From contig JAYGXS010000004.1 of NCBI GenBank assembly GCA_036362985.1, positions 29,664,562 through 29,728,561 on the forward strand: DNA of 64,000 bases, written 5' to 3'. The stretch's first letter is position 1, and every line of letters begins with the position of its first letter. The stretch is from Ligula intestinalis. Taxonomy: Eukaryota > Platyhelminthes > Cestoda > Diphyllobothriidea > Diphyllobothriidae. A program made the position numbers and the translations under genes. A model generated the notes under the pieces. It searched no databases. It saw nothing but the letters and a program-made list of their open reading frames with translations, and was not told the DNA's origin. This document shows, one piece after another, positions 44,901-55,759 of this stretch.

Positions 44901-45640
44901 TTTTTTACAAATCTTGCGGGCATAGAAAAACGAAATGCGAAAATATCTAACAAAATTTAAAAAAAAAACAATTTTATTTGATTGCCAGTTAGCTCACTGC
45001 ACTAAATTCATGTTGTTTTATTCATTGATACATTCGGTACATTGTCTAGGCATTGCTAAAATTGTTAAGGAAAAGAACCTCATGAAAAAGGCCATAGATG
45101 GTCATGTCTGATCGGTCATAGAATTATGCTTTGCGCCAACCGATATTAAACATTTATCTAACCAATTCTATATTGCTAAAAACGCGTATGCTACTTCAGG
45201 TTATATAAGCCCGAAGTTACTTGTGAATTGCAAGTACACTTTTTGTAGCCTCCAGCTTCGGTCTTATGTTTCAATTTTCTGATGGTGATTTAGTCTGAAA
45301 TTTTGATCTTATCTGTTTAATGCGTTGAAATTTGTCGTCAGGTTGCGTGCATAAAAATCGTTTATTGATCTTAAATTCTTTCACTATGAATTCATTCGCT
45401 TCATCTTCTGGACGTCTCTAGCATTCCATGAGTTTAGGATGGTTGTATGAGATTTCTAGAAATCGTAGTCCTGGCAGACCTTGAATATCTTTGCAATTCT
45501 GTAATTAATGCGCTTCGAAAGGTTTTTAATTTTGGTTAGCTCCGCTTGACACATTATCATTTTTGATCGCATTGCACGAACAAAAATTGATATTTCCATA
45601 TTGCTTTCCAGGGTTGTGTTCCCCAACGTTAACTGCGTTC
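42000..45640. other. AT-rich, no gene recognised
   Basis: Low-complexity AT-rich sequence. Open frames 42168-42491 and 44248-44451 (plus) lack any recognised motif. No repeats were matched. Confidence 0.45.
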
Positions 45641-45948
45641 TAGAACAAATTTCAAAGTAAATCACTGTGGTAAAATGAACTGTGTTGGTGTATCATTTAT
45701 TGAAGGTTGTATTATGAATAACCATGCAAATTAGGACAATTAAGACCAACATTTTCCTTCCTATATTGGCATTGTTAAGGATAAATTCGTAGGGTGATGA
45801 CTGGCAACTATAAGGAGAATCATCTGAAAGGATGGATCTAGAGCGAATTTAGCGTCTATAGTTTGGGGATAGGATACAGTGGACAATAATCATTTTTATA
45901 TTGCGATAAAGAAATCTTATCGAACACCAGAATCATTTTTTTATTGGG

Positions 45949-45986
45949 CTGAGCTTTCGGGCTCCTGCGGGAGTCCATCGTCAGAG
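45949..45986 (-). ncRNA. Hammerhead-like motif, left arm, minus
   Basis: Minus strand: CTGACGA, stem II GGACTCC/GGAGCCC with a CGCA loop, GAAA, GCTCAGCCC. All invariant core positions are present, apart from one extra base before stem II. Helix III is the tetranucleotide AGCU. Confidence 0.6.
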
Positions 45987-46016
45987 ATGGAAAAACGGCA
46001 ACAAATATTTTCCTAT

Positions 46017-46055
46017 CTCTGACGATGGACTCCCGCAGGAGCCCGAAAGCTCAGC
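46017..46055 (+). ncRNA. Hammerhead-like motif, left arm, plus
   Basis: Identical to the motif at 45949-45986 on the opposite strand and separated from it by about 30 bp, so the pair forms a small palindrome. Confidence 0.6.
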
Positions 46056-46061
46056 CCAATA

Positions 46062-46461
46062 NNNNNNNNNNNNNNNNNNNNNNNNNNNNNNNNNNNNNNN
46101 NNNNNNNNNNNNNNNNNNNNNNNNNNNNNNNNNNNNNNNNNNNNNNNNNNNNNNNNNNNNNNNNNNNNNNNNNNNNNNNNNNNNNNNNNNNNNNNNNNNN
46201 NNNNNNNNNNNNNNNNNNNNNNNNNNNNNNNNNNNNNNNNNNNNNNNNNNNNNNNNNNNNNNNNNNNNNNNNNNNNNNNNNNNNNNNNNNNNNNNNNNNN
46301 NNNNNNNNNNNNNNNNNNNNNNNNNNNNNNNNNNNNNNNNNNNNNNNNNNNNNNNNNNNNNNNNNNNNNNNNNNNNNNNNNNNNNNNNNNNNNNNNNNNN
46401 NNNNNNNNNNNNNNNNNNNNNNNNNNNNNNNNNNNNNNNNNNNNNNNNNNNNNNNNNNNNN
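46062..46461. other. Assembly gap (400 N)
   Basis: Four hundred N. The flanks are exact reverse complements over 120 bp, which suggests the gap arose because the assembler could not resolve a palindrome. Confidence 1.
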
Positions 46462-46470
46462 TATTGGGCT

Positions 46471-46508
46471 GAGCTTTCGGGCTCCTGCGGGAGTCCATCG
46501 TCAGAGAT
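46471..46508 (-). ncRNA. Hammerhead-like motif, right arm, minus
   Basis: Same sequence as 45949-45986. It may be the same genomic motif placed twice by the assembly. Confidence 0.55.
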
Positions 46509-46538
46509 AGGAAAATATTTGTTGCCGTTTTTCCATCT

Positions 46539-46575
46539 CTGACGATGGACTCCCGCAGGAGCCCGAAAGCTCAGC
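46539..46575 (+). ncRNA. Hammerhead-like motif, right arm, plus
   Basis: Same sequence as 46017-46055, followed by AATAAAAAAATGATTCTGGT and the pseudo-LTR tail to 46874. A weaker repeat of ATGATTCTGGTGTT occurs again at 46877. Confidence 0.6.
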
Positions 46576-47213
46576 CCAATAAAAAAATGATTCTGGTGTT
46601 CGATAAGATTTCTTTATCGCAATATAAAAATATTTGTTGTCCACTGTATCCTATCCCCAAACTATAGACGCTAAATTTGCTCTAACTCCATCCTTTCAGA
46701 TGATTCTCCTTATAGTTGCCAGTCATCACCGTAAGAATTTATCCTGAACAATGCCAATATAAGAAGGAAACTGTTGATCTTATTTGTCCTAATTTGCATG
46801 ATTATTCATAATACAACCTTCAATAAACGATACACCAACACAGTTCATTTTACCACAGTGATTTACTTTGAAATAATGATTCTGGTGTTTGAAAAGACTT
46901 GTTCTTCTCAATATATACACGGTCCTGCAATACAAAAATTGCCCTAATTCGTAATCATCATGTTTATTTAAGTTCTTGCTAATATCGCATTAAGATTTAG
47001 CCTTATTTTCATGAATATTTGCCTATTCAACTTCCAGCCTTCCGTGGTTGGAATGGAAGCATAACTGCTGGGAGAGAATGAATAGGCCAGAAATGGTAAC
47101 TGATACCTCGGCACTCCAAACGTGACGAAGTGTCAACTCAAGGTTGATATGGCAAGGTGCATATGCATGCAATACTCGAACCGGGCTTACATTCAACACT
47201 ATCCTAGGTAGCA

Positions 47214-47689
47214 GTTGTTTAAGTAGTGCACCATATTTACGCCTAGTCCCATAATTTTTCCATACGGAAACGATGATTATAGATTTTTTATGGGTGAAGA
47301 ATACAGATAGGCTCTAGAATACGTTCTTATAACTGCTATATGCATTTTATTTTATTGTGTTAAGGAATGTTGCTGATTTATATCTGTAGACTTTCCTGTA
47401 AAGTATCATCGTTTATCTTATTTCGATAAACATCCCATTATCAAAATTAAAGTTTCTTGAAATTCCTTAAAAAATAGAAATAATGGTTAAGAGGTCGTCT
47501 ACTTCAACTTACCTAAGGTGCAAATTACCGTTCTGGATTTAGATTAGTATAGTCCGATGAGCGAAGCACCGCGCACACCTTGAATGTACATGCTGAAAAA
47601 CTTCCTGCCTACGCCAAAACCCTATTAACACGATTTCCGTAGGACAAATGCTTGGAATAGGGGTATGTGTAGTACACTACTTAAACAAC
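47214..47689 (+). mobile_element. MITE-like element M2, copy 1
   Basis: A 476-bp unit with terminal inverted repeats starting GTTGTTTAAGTAGTG (15 bp perfect, with patchy similarity for about 60 bp more, including CATACGGAAAC/CCTACGGAAAT). It aligns in reverse with 58555-59112 through TGGGTGAAGAA, GTCGTCTACTTCAACTTA and AGCACCGCGCACAC. No coding capacity. A target duplication is not evident. Confidence 0.75.
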
Positions 47690-47699
47690 CCTCAGACTA

Positions 47700-48005
47700 T
47701 CCTAATTTAACAGCTCTTAGTACCTTTAATATAGCTTGAAAGTATTTAGGTTCAAAAAGTAAAAGATAAATTAGGAACTAAGCACCATATTCGTAATTTG
47801 ACTACAGTTTTGCATATTCCTCAGATTGGAAAAAAGCCTGATTGCAATTTAATAATCCTCTTTTTTTGCCAAACATTTAACGGAAAGCTTAAATAAGTGT
47901 GGTAGGAAAGTATACTAATTTGTTTGAACTTTTTTTAACGAAAGTCAATACGATAGTACGAAATATCGATTAGAATTATAAATTAACTAATGCATCTGCT
48001 AGTGC
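47700..48005. other. AT-rich spacer, nothing recognised
   Basis: Short AT-rich stretch between M2 copy 1 and a PLE-A tail. No open frame of note. Confidence 0.5.
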
Positions 48006-48009
48006 TTTC

Positions 48010-48115
48010 TGACTATGTTCCTGATGAAGAATCCGCGAGGGATTTCAAAACGTCAGGCAAATAAAAGTACTGTTTCAGCAATCAAGTCGTCTTCTTCTTC
48101 TTCTCAATTACTTAC
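48010..48115 (+). mobile_element. PLE-A pseudo-LTR tail (solo) with hammerhead-like motif
   Basis: CTGATGAAGAATCC, GCGA, GGGATTTCAAAACGTCAGGC, then AAATAAAAGTACTG, AGCAATCAAGTCGTCTTC and CTCAATTACTT. CUGAUGA and GUC are intact. The segment before ACGU reads CAAAAC in place of CGAAAC. No coding remnant precedes it. Confidence 0.65.
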
Positions 48116-48329
48116 CTCTCTCAATGTTCTTTAGCAGCGTAGATGATATGAAAAAGAATTCTTGAAAACAAGTTTTGCACAACTGTCTCTGATCTAATCG
48201 CCGTTTGCAACTTCACCAGAGCCTACCTACAGTTGTAAATGTTGATCAGGAGGGCGTAAATCTGAAAAAGGAAATTTTCTGTTTTTCTTATTTCATCATG
48301 GGATTATTTTTAACAGTTTTTCCTGGTGT

Positions 48330-48405
48330 GGACCTGCCGGTTTACTTGGCTGTATTGGAACTTTCATCTTGCTGGTGCAGGTTCGAATCCAACGGAGACC
48401 ACTAA
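48330..48405 (+). repeat. tRNA-like sequence with perfect B box
   Basis: GGTTCGAATCC at 48380-48390 is a consensus Pol III B box, with TTACTTGGCTGTATTGG upstream as a poor A box. The T stem and acceptor stem do not pair, so this is a tRNA pseudogene or SINE head and not a working tRNA. Confidence 0.4.
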
Positions 48406-48409
48406 ATGT

Positions 48410-50240
48410 TTCACAAATAGTACAAATGAATTTTTAAAATCGGACAAAACCCCTGAGTGATTACACTTTTCATAAAAGAAAAAAGACAAAGATTCACAGA
48501 TATTACCGGGGTTAATATTCTGTATTCAATTTGACAACGACATTGCGTATGTTTTGATAAATCTATCACTTGGACAAGTAAATGGCTGCTGAGTCTATTT
48601 AGCTTACAGATTTGGGAACTCAAATGGTCAGTTTCGCTTTAAAATAACAAAAGCAGTTTTTGTTTCCTGAAAATCAATTTGTACACTTGCGTAATTTTAG
48701 GTTCTACCATTGTGCTTCAAAACGCCGAATTTTTGCAATCAGGCTATTAACATTATTTAAAATTCGCCTCAAAAGACACGCGTTTAAATAATATGTTCAA
48801 AGGCAATTCAAGCAATTTTCTGTGTAAACGGTGGATGCGTAAAGCGTTTGTTTCAAAAAGGAAACAAAAAATTAAAAAACTGCCCTGATGGATAAGTGAG
48901 TTTTTGGGTTCGATTAACTGCGGCTAATTAGAATTTAACTGAGAAAAATTGACGTTTGTGTGGCTGCCATTTAAGAATTTCAAAACAAATCGGGAACAAC
49001 ATCATCTCAGTAAAAAAATTTCAATCAGAAAACGTTCATTGCACGCCAACAAAGGAGGAAACAATGTTATTCGCCTTTCGTGCTAACGTAACTAATTCAC
49101 AACTGAAATGCGAACAGACCGTTAACTTCAAACCAAAGTGCTTAACTTTGGCAAAGTGGAAAACAAAAGCCAAATCAGTCCTTTTATACATTACTCAAGT
49201 GAGCACGTTAATGCTCATTTGTAAATTGAAGACGAAAATTCCATTTGCAAAACTGCCAACGTGCTTCTAGTAATGGAGGCTTATAGGAGACAAGAGAACA
49301 GAATTGCACTTGAACAACTTCGCAGTGCCTAACTTTCAATTGCCCTACAGACCAAAAGGCCTGTCTATAATTGTACGTCGTTCTGAACTGCAGTTTATTG
49401 CATAGATTGTTCCTATCTTAATGTCTAATAAACATAAGTTTTTTCCGTTTTGGATAGCTGCGGAGGTATTTATTTCCACGTAATAAATTCGAAAGAATGC
49501 GAAATGGTGCAAACATAATGAGCACCCTACACCGATGCACAGATGATATCACAAACAGTTTTAAATTTCTAGATGAATTTCGATGTATTTTTCCTTTTTA
49601 TAAAACCTTTTTCTCTTGCACTTACCTTACGGAGGTTTCGAAATTAGGAAAAACAGAAGCAATCGTATATAAGATAAATCGTTGCAGGTTGACACCCAGC
49701 CCAACAGGAATTCGACTTCAAACACTAATAACGCTGCAAACTACACGAGCAGAAGAAGGGTTTGGAGAGTTTTGCGCTGTTGATCATAAACTTACGCTGT
49801 CAGTATAGTAAATATTTGGATAAATTAACTACTATCTGCCTGTTGGCAGCTACTGTTATCGCACATTGACTGGTACACTTCAGTCCAAATATTAACGTCA
49901 AATTTCAGTCTTAGCCTATGGACTTCAAATGTCATGATTGACTAAATGTTCAAAAATGAGTTTCTACGGAAATAAAAAAGCTAAAAAGAGTGGCTGTATA
50001 GTGGTATTAAGCCCCACTTTTCATGATTGCATGTATAGAAGATTGTGTGAAAGCGTACAGCACACAGCGATTGTTTTAGATTTCATTCAAGTATTTTTAG
50101 CCACTTGCCGAACAACCTTGTAAACCTCATACATTATATGAACTAGCTTTTAGAGAAAAGTTTGCCATTTTGAAGTACGATGCCTTAATTACTGTGCCAA
50201 GGGCTTATCGCTTCGTCAGTTGCGATATGTTTTTAATAAC
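48410..50240. other. AT-rich, no gene recognised
   Basis: Open frames 48956-49270 and 49497-49808 (plus) show no recognisable family or splice context. Confidence 0.4.
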
Positions 50241-50242
50241 AG

Positions 50243-50346
50243 TGGTCGATGGACATCCACCGACCAACGTATGGGGCATACGCATTCCTGAACACCGTCA
50301 GCAACGGCGCAGTGGCTTGGCAGATAAAATGTTCCCGACGAAACAA
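50243..50346 (+). CDS. Possible exon of an unidentified gene
   Basis: A 104-bp GC-richer island in AT-rich DNA, preceded by TTTTTAATAACAG and followed by a GTGAGC donor at 50347. The peptide VDGHPPTNVWGIRIPEHR, then QRRSGLADKMFPTKQ is basic and proline-containing and looks like real coding composition. The phase would be 1 at the 5' end and 0 at the 3' end. I cannot name the family. The island includes an imperfect 22-bp palindrome at 50244-50265. Confidence 0.35.
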
Positions 50347-50349
50347 GTG

Positions 50350-53070
50350 AGCCTAGAGTGAGAACGGCTGGTTTACTTTGCGCTATCAGTCAGCTAAGGC
50401 AAACCGCAGTTTTTACACCTCTCGAGACTGAATGACAGCTACTGGCAACTTCTATTCTTCCGCTCATAATACTAGCTGTTGTGTAATTGGCCAGTGCCCC
50501 GATAACTTCTTGAATACATTCAATGGCAACCGAAATGGTAACGACTCCGTGGTATGATGTTTAGACCGTTGGAATTCCATCTACCAGAAGTTGCAAAACC
50601 TAGGGTGGGGTGTATGATTGGCCGATGACGAGAAACAAGCCAAAAGGATCAGTTTCTTCTCCTTTGTCTTTGTTGGATATGCTATTTTACATATTTATAT
50701 TTATATTTAATTCATAAGTAAGTCGATCTTTTGGCTATAACACAAGAATCGCCATTTCTATCCAAAAGAGTCACCAAATTTGTTCTTGGTTACAGAGAAC
50801 TGATAACTTTCCAAAATCCGAATGAGCCGCACAATACTGTAGGTAAAATGATTGAATCGAATTTGTGCTTAAAAATGGAGATTACTGGAAAGATAAATTG
50901 CAAAGACAAACCTTTTGTGGTAGAAAATAGGTCAGAGAAATTTATAACTTCAAATATATTAGTTTCAAGTCTATTTAACGGCAAAGTGATTCCTAAAAGT
51001 TTGTGATGGGAAATTTTATGAAACGATGAAGTATTTTTCGAAATTTTTTCCAGGACAAACAAATATTTATCATTGTTAAAATGCTGCGGTCTACCACATG
51101 GAAAAGGAGAAATTTAGGTAGCAGTTAACCATGTTTGACGTTTTTACTTTTCTGCTCAAGCTTAAAAACATGTTTTTTTTAATGGAGTTGATTTCTATTT
51201 ATGAATAATTTTTTTATGGGGATCAGTTTTTGTGGGGCACTCCGGATTTTACTTTGAACTGTAAAATTCAATGCATCAAAAATTTAATTTGCCATGCCGG
51301 TGGTATACCGGAATGCATTTTTTTCTATTAAGAAAGCACCCTCAACAACTAACACAATTTTTATTAAGAAAGCATTACTTTTATTCTATCCTCGTAAAGA
51401 AAAAACTCAGTATAAAATATGCTTTGGTTTTATTAGAAAATGTATGCAAAAAAACGGCCAGCGATCAGTATTTGGCGGATGACAGTCTGAACGGAATTGG
51501 AACGCAAATGTTAAAAAGCACAACCTGAACAGTTTCTATCCTGTTCTGAAATTAAGATCAACTATCCAACTTTGTTTGCGCACAAAAGATCTTCTTGCAT
51601 ATCCAAGCGACCTGATGCGTCGCAGAATGTGTTCGTATGCGAATATGCGCCTAACTGACTACTCAGAAGGGCACAATGGACCAACATCGAAGCACGCATT
51701 CTCTAAGCAGTGAAATATAATCTTCTCAAGCGGCAAACAGGAAATTAATAGATGTTTTTCAAAATTATAGAATCCTGTTCTCTGAGTTATCCCTAACTTA
51801 AGTTGAAAGAAGTATCTAAAACACCGCTCGTTTGCAACTATTACGCATGCCCTCCAACACGATTCAGCAAAATACAAAACGACCACAGGAATATTCTTCG
51901 ATAATGCAAGAACCAGGTTGTTTTCTGAAGATAGCAAAATCTTAAATTTATACAAAGTTTGAGAATTTGACGTAAATTGATAACGCAACTATAGAAGAAG
52001 TTTTACTAAACTTCGATTCATTTGCCTCTAAAACATTTTATCATCATTTTTACGTATTAAGTTAATAACTACAACCAACGCACTTCCTATCTATCAGTTC
52101 ATTTTCTTAAATTACTTGTCTCTTTTAGGCACTATTACCATTTTAAAGCAAATGCATTGTGGTTTAAGCTTTTTAGATTCCATTTTGTTGACTTGTGTTG
52201 ATGCATAAGTAATCAAAATTGAGTGAAAATTAACTTACCCAAAAATGATATGCCTAAAATTTCTTCTGCATAAATTCTTTCCTTTTTACAAACAACAGGA
52301 ATTGTTTATAACGATCAGACTATCAGCAAACAAAGCCATCTGCTAACTAATTTGCATAATTGTTTTTCAAGGTTATCCATAAATAATAGGCCAGCATATA
52401 CCTGCTAAAAGAAGGGCGGTAATTTTTTCCTCGATTTCTACTTAAGGCAATGCTTGTGGGTGCTGTTATTTAATTGAATTTTGCAAAAGCCTTAGGCATA
52501 CGCCTACGCAGGAAAGCAGTATTGAAGACTTTTGTTAAGCATTCATAATTAGGAACAGCCTGTTCAGACGAAAGGGCTCAACGGCAGCTTAACGACAACT
52601 CAACACCCTCTAGCCTACTAAGTTTCAGGTGTGTTGTTAATAATCCGCTGGCTTTTTGCTGGTAACCTTGATACTCGTGCACGTGAACGTATAAATACAA
52701 AAGGTTATCATATAATGGTTATGATGGTGAGTAATAAATTAAGGCAGAACCTTTTTACCAAATTTCCATTTGAACGAAAAGATTTATGTATGTGACCAAA
52801 ATAGCAAGGACGTTAACTTTTCAGAATGGTTAACCTGTAGAGCTGACAGTTTCGATTACTACAACAACTACTGGTCTAACCAAAAGCAAGGCGCACAGAT
52901 ATCTAATGTTCAAAGTCCGGCGAAATTAGCAGTTGTTTTCTTTGACACTAAATGAAAGAATTTGATTCTACTCATGTGTTAGCAGCCGGGAGGTAACGTA
53001 AATAAGAGGATTATATCAAATGAAATCATGACATGTGACCACAACTTTACAGACCTTCATGCTTTCATCT
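50350..53070. other. AT-rich, no gene recognised
   Basis: Several short open frames (50731-51006, 51271-51528 plus; 51659-51988 minus) without motifs. Nothing was matched elsewhere in the window. Confidence 0.4.
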
Positions 53071-53077
53071 ATTCTAC

Positions 53078-53130
53078 AGTAGTCGCCTAAGACCATGCAA
53101 TTTTCATAACTTTGTATGAATTTGATCATT
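53078..53130 (+). repeat. Short dispersed repeat, partner of 54585-54625
   Basis: TACAGTAGTCGCC, GACCATGCAA, TTCATAA and TGAATTTGA occur in the same order on the minus strand at 54585-54625. Probably the end of an unidentified transposon. Confidence 0.5.
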
Positions 53131-53139
53131 ACTAGAATA

Positions 53140-54560
53140 CCAGTGTGAATGAATTTAGGAAGATTTAGAAATAATATCAAACTGCATTAAGCATATTAAG
53201 TAATCAAAAGGACTCTAGAAATTACTAAGTTTTTGTAACAAAAACTAAAAATTTCTCTCTAATTCTGCGGTTTTGAAGACGTAAAAAAGAGGTATAAATT
53301 AGAAAAATTAATTTAGATATTGTGTTAAATTTAAAACTTGAAGCAACCACTTTTTATATATAGAAAGAATATTTCTTTTGCCAAGATATTATGTAAACTT
53401 AACTCTATCTGAATAGGTTTTTCTTGAATATCGTCAAAAAATTGATCATAATTTTTCTTATTTTTACTGTCTTCATTGATAAATTGATAAATTCTGCATC
53501 TATTCGACGTTTACACCAAAACCTTTTGAATAAGATAGATCTAAAGAGCATTTACGGAAATATAGTGTTTTCTGACATAAGTTTTAATAAAGATGGCAAA
53601 GGTTTTGGTATATAGGTATGTCTCAAAACACCAAAACACATTGTCGAGGGTAAATCGTATCCGCAGTGGAGTTGTGAAACAAATATTCCTTAGATTAATA
53701 AAAAACAATTCCCATAAAAGGTTTTCTCTTAAAACGTGCTTTGATAAGATATTCAACTAACGATCTTCTGCGTATATTAACTTGTTCCAAAGTAATATCA
53801 CAAAAAAATTTGCGATTTTTGCGAATTTATTTAAGTTTCCTGAAGATAAACGATTCAATTTGACTGAGGATGAAAAAACTTTTTTTTTCGCATGAATGGG
53901 TTAATACCACTGTGTGATATAATTATGCTTCAAAAAAAATTGGACATATACATTGCCATTTTTGAAATCCTTATTGATCTTCTGTCTGTTCCGTTTCTAA
54001 AAAATGCTAAAACTGAACGTAAAATACAAAAAAACTATATTTCTACACGACTTAAATTCAATTAGACTTTTTTTGTCTTTTATTTACATTTGCATGAAGA
54101 ATATTTGTTTTTGTGTCAATGTCACAAAGCGAATCATTTATGCATTCAAACAAGCGCATATTTACGGCATTTTCTGCAAAAAACTTTACAGTATAGCTTA
54201 ACATAATTTTTGAAATACAAGTCTATAATGTTAATGCAAACAAATGTGATTCCTTTAACTTGGCTTCAGTTAAATCGAATAAATTTTCGACAAACTTTTC
54301 CAGCTCGGGTAGTAATATCTTTTAAATCGATTTCACTGATTTCGGAGTTCCTTCTTAGTATTATCAACATTTACGTGCAGTTTAGTTCTCTCTTTCGTAA
54401 TAGCATGATAAATTTCTTCGATATGAGACTGCTCCCAATTTCCTCAAAATTAATGGCCATTTATCTTAAGAAACCTAACTAAATTGACCATTTAACTAAG
54501 AAAAAGGCTTTTGTGGAATTCAATAAACTGGATGAATCAAAATAGTGTTACTAAATATAC
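53140..54560. other. Very AT-rich, no gene recognised
   Basis: Runs of A and T with short open frames (53424-53615, 54004-54201, 54210-54482 plus) rich in Phe, Ile, Leu and Lys, as expected from base composition alone. Confidence 0.4.
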
Positions 54561-54561
54561 G

Positions 54562-54789
54562 CTAAAATGCCAGGTCAAATTTCATAATGAATGTTGCATG
54601 GTCATTGGCGACTACTGTACTCTCATCGCTAGAGCATTTATGTGTTGGACTCGTGTTTTGAACTCGTGTGAGTGTCTCTAGATAAGACTTTGCTGATCCC
54701 GTTTTGAGTGTTCGCACATTCATTTGTGCATGTTCATCAGCCACTAATGGAACCAAATCTTCCTGCCTTGTTTTGGAACCTAATCTCAA
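54562..54789 (-). other. Unassigned open frame ending in a dispersed repeat
   Basis: Seventy-five codons with balanced composition (RLGSKTRQEDLVPLVADEH near the start). The 3' end, STVVANDHATFIMKFDLAF, overlaps the repeat shared with 53078-53130. This suggests the C-terminus of a mobile-element protein. No family is recognised. Confidence 0.25.
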
Positions 54790-55123
54790 CTTGTATGTAC
54801 CATTGGTTTAAGTTACGTCCATGCACGCAATTTTTCCTGTTATCTTACACCTAAACGTGATAACACGCGTAAAAGTGACCACCAGTTCACTCCATGGGAC
54901 GTCATTCATTGTACTTTTCTTGGATCTACATCTCAGTTGTTATATTCATGTGTCTACGGGAACGTCGGGAATTACTGGTAGAAAACAAAACCATTTTCAT
55001 GTTCAACGACCGATATTTTTATTTTAGTAAAGTCGAGAAAGCCGCAAATCTACCCTAATTCGGCATTCGTACTATTATTTAGGCCAGCGAAAATTCCCAT
55101 TTCTACGATTGAAAAGTCGTGTT

Positions 55124-55160
55124 GGCAAACGATCGTTTTTCGGTCATTCATCGTCAGGCC
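55124..55160 (-). ncRNA. Hammerhead-like motif, PLE-B end
   Basis: Minus strand: GGC, CTGACGA, TGAATGACC, GAAA, then a self-complementary AACGATCGTT, GCC. Helix I (GGC/GCC) and the CUGACGA and GAAA boxes are kept, but stem II is weak and the cleavage-site base appears to be U. Confidence 0.5.
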
Positions 55161-55259
55161 AGTACATGACATGGGGAATAAAATTGTTCAAGTAATTACA
55201 GCGATTATATAATCGTCAGGTTAGGGAAGGGGGGAGGGGGAGGAAAAGGGTGAGGATAA

Positions 55260-55748
55260 TTAAGCAACTGCGTTTTCCCTCGTCTCCTGAACGCGGGCGC
55301 CTGCGCGGGTAGGACGCTGGTTGCCATGCCCAGATGAGACAGGGGGGATGTTCTCGCGGTCCGCGGATTGAGTTCTGTATGTCAGCCGCGCAGCTTGCGT
55401 TTGACTATCCTCCGTAGCTTCGTCTTCTTTGGCTTCAGTAGGCGTTGGATTTCCGCATGCAGTCGGCCAAGGGAGGCCGATGGCTTGAACCAGCGCCTTT
55501 TGACAGCATAGAATGGGTTTTGCTAGCCGGATTGCCACTGCTTCTGCTGTGGCTAACACCCGTTTGCGCAGGCCTTTGGAGAAGTGCGTTGGCGTGCGGT
55601 ATATGACCCGAAAGGCTTCACTCGCGTCCACTTGGTGGTTTGTATCAATTAGGTGGGCGAGGATTGAGCTTGAGGCTTCCGCCTCAGTAAACTTGTTATA
55701 AACCTGTAACAGATAGGCATAATTAAAAAGCGTACGATTGCGCGGCAC
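55260..55748 (-). pseudogene. PLE C-terminal fragment, family B
   Basis: A 162-codon open frame. ASSSILAHLIDTNHQVDASE, AFRVIYRTPTHFSKGLRKRV and ATAEAVAIRLAKPILCCQKA align with the family-B element at 61335. The GIY-YIG core is absent. The Arg/Gln/Thr-rich end (after IGLPWP) is the PLE C-terminal extension. 5'-truncated, so not functional. Confidence 0.82.
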
Positions 55749-55759
55749 AATTAACCTAA

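Larger units (their letters stand above)
45649..46874. repeat. Large inverted repeat (413-bp arms) around a gap, PLE-type pseudo-LTRs
   Basis: Left arm 45649-46061 and right arm 46462-46874 are reverse complements of equal length. The 120 bp next to the gap is identical. The outer 290 bp differs at a few percent of sites (for example AATAATC/AACAAAT near 45885, GGATCTAGAGC/GGAGTTAGAGC). Each arm contains two hammerhead-like motifs facing outward from a 30-bp spacer. The whole is best read as outward-pointing pseudo-LTRs of a PLE-like element. Confidence 0.85.
55120..55748 (-). mobile_element. PLE (family B) 3'-end fragment
   Basis: Minus-strand coding tail (55748 to about 55440) is followed by a pyrimidine-rich 3' region and the pseudo-LTR end with GGCCTGACGATGAATGACCG at 55160-55141. 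Layout and sequence match the 3' half of the element at 61335-63055. Confidence 0.8.

Noticed and set aside
46013..46510. Two 161-codon open frames, one on each strand
   Set aside because: They run through the 400-N gap; the real residues at both ends are translations of the palindromic hammerhead-like motifs.
48330..48405. Functional tRNA gene
   Set aside because: The B box is perfect, but the acceptor and T stems do not pair; kept only as a tRNA-like repeat.
50244..50265. Imperfect 22-bp palindrome as a protein-binding operator
   Set aside because: It lies within the candidate exon and has a mismatch in each half; coding sequence explains it equally well.
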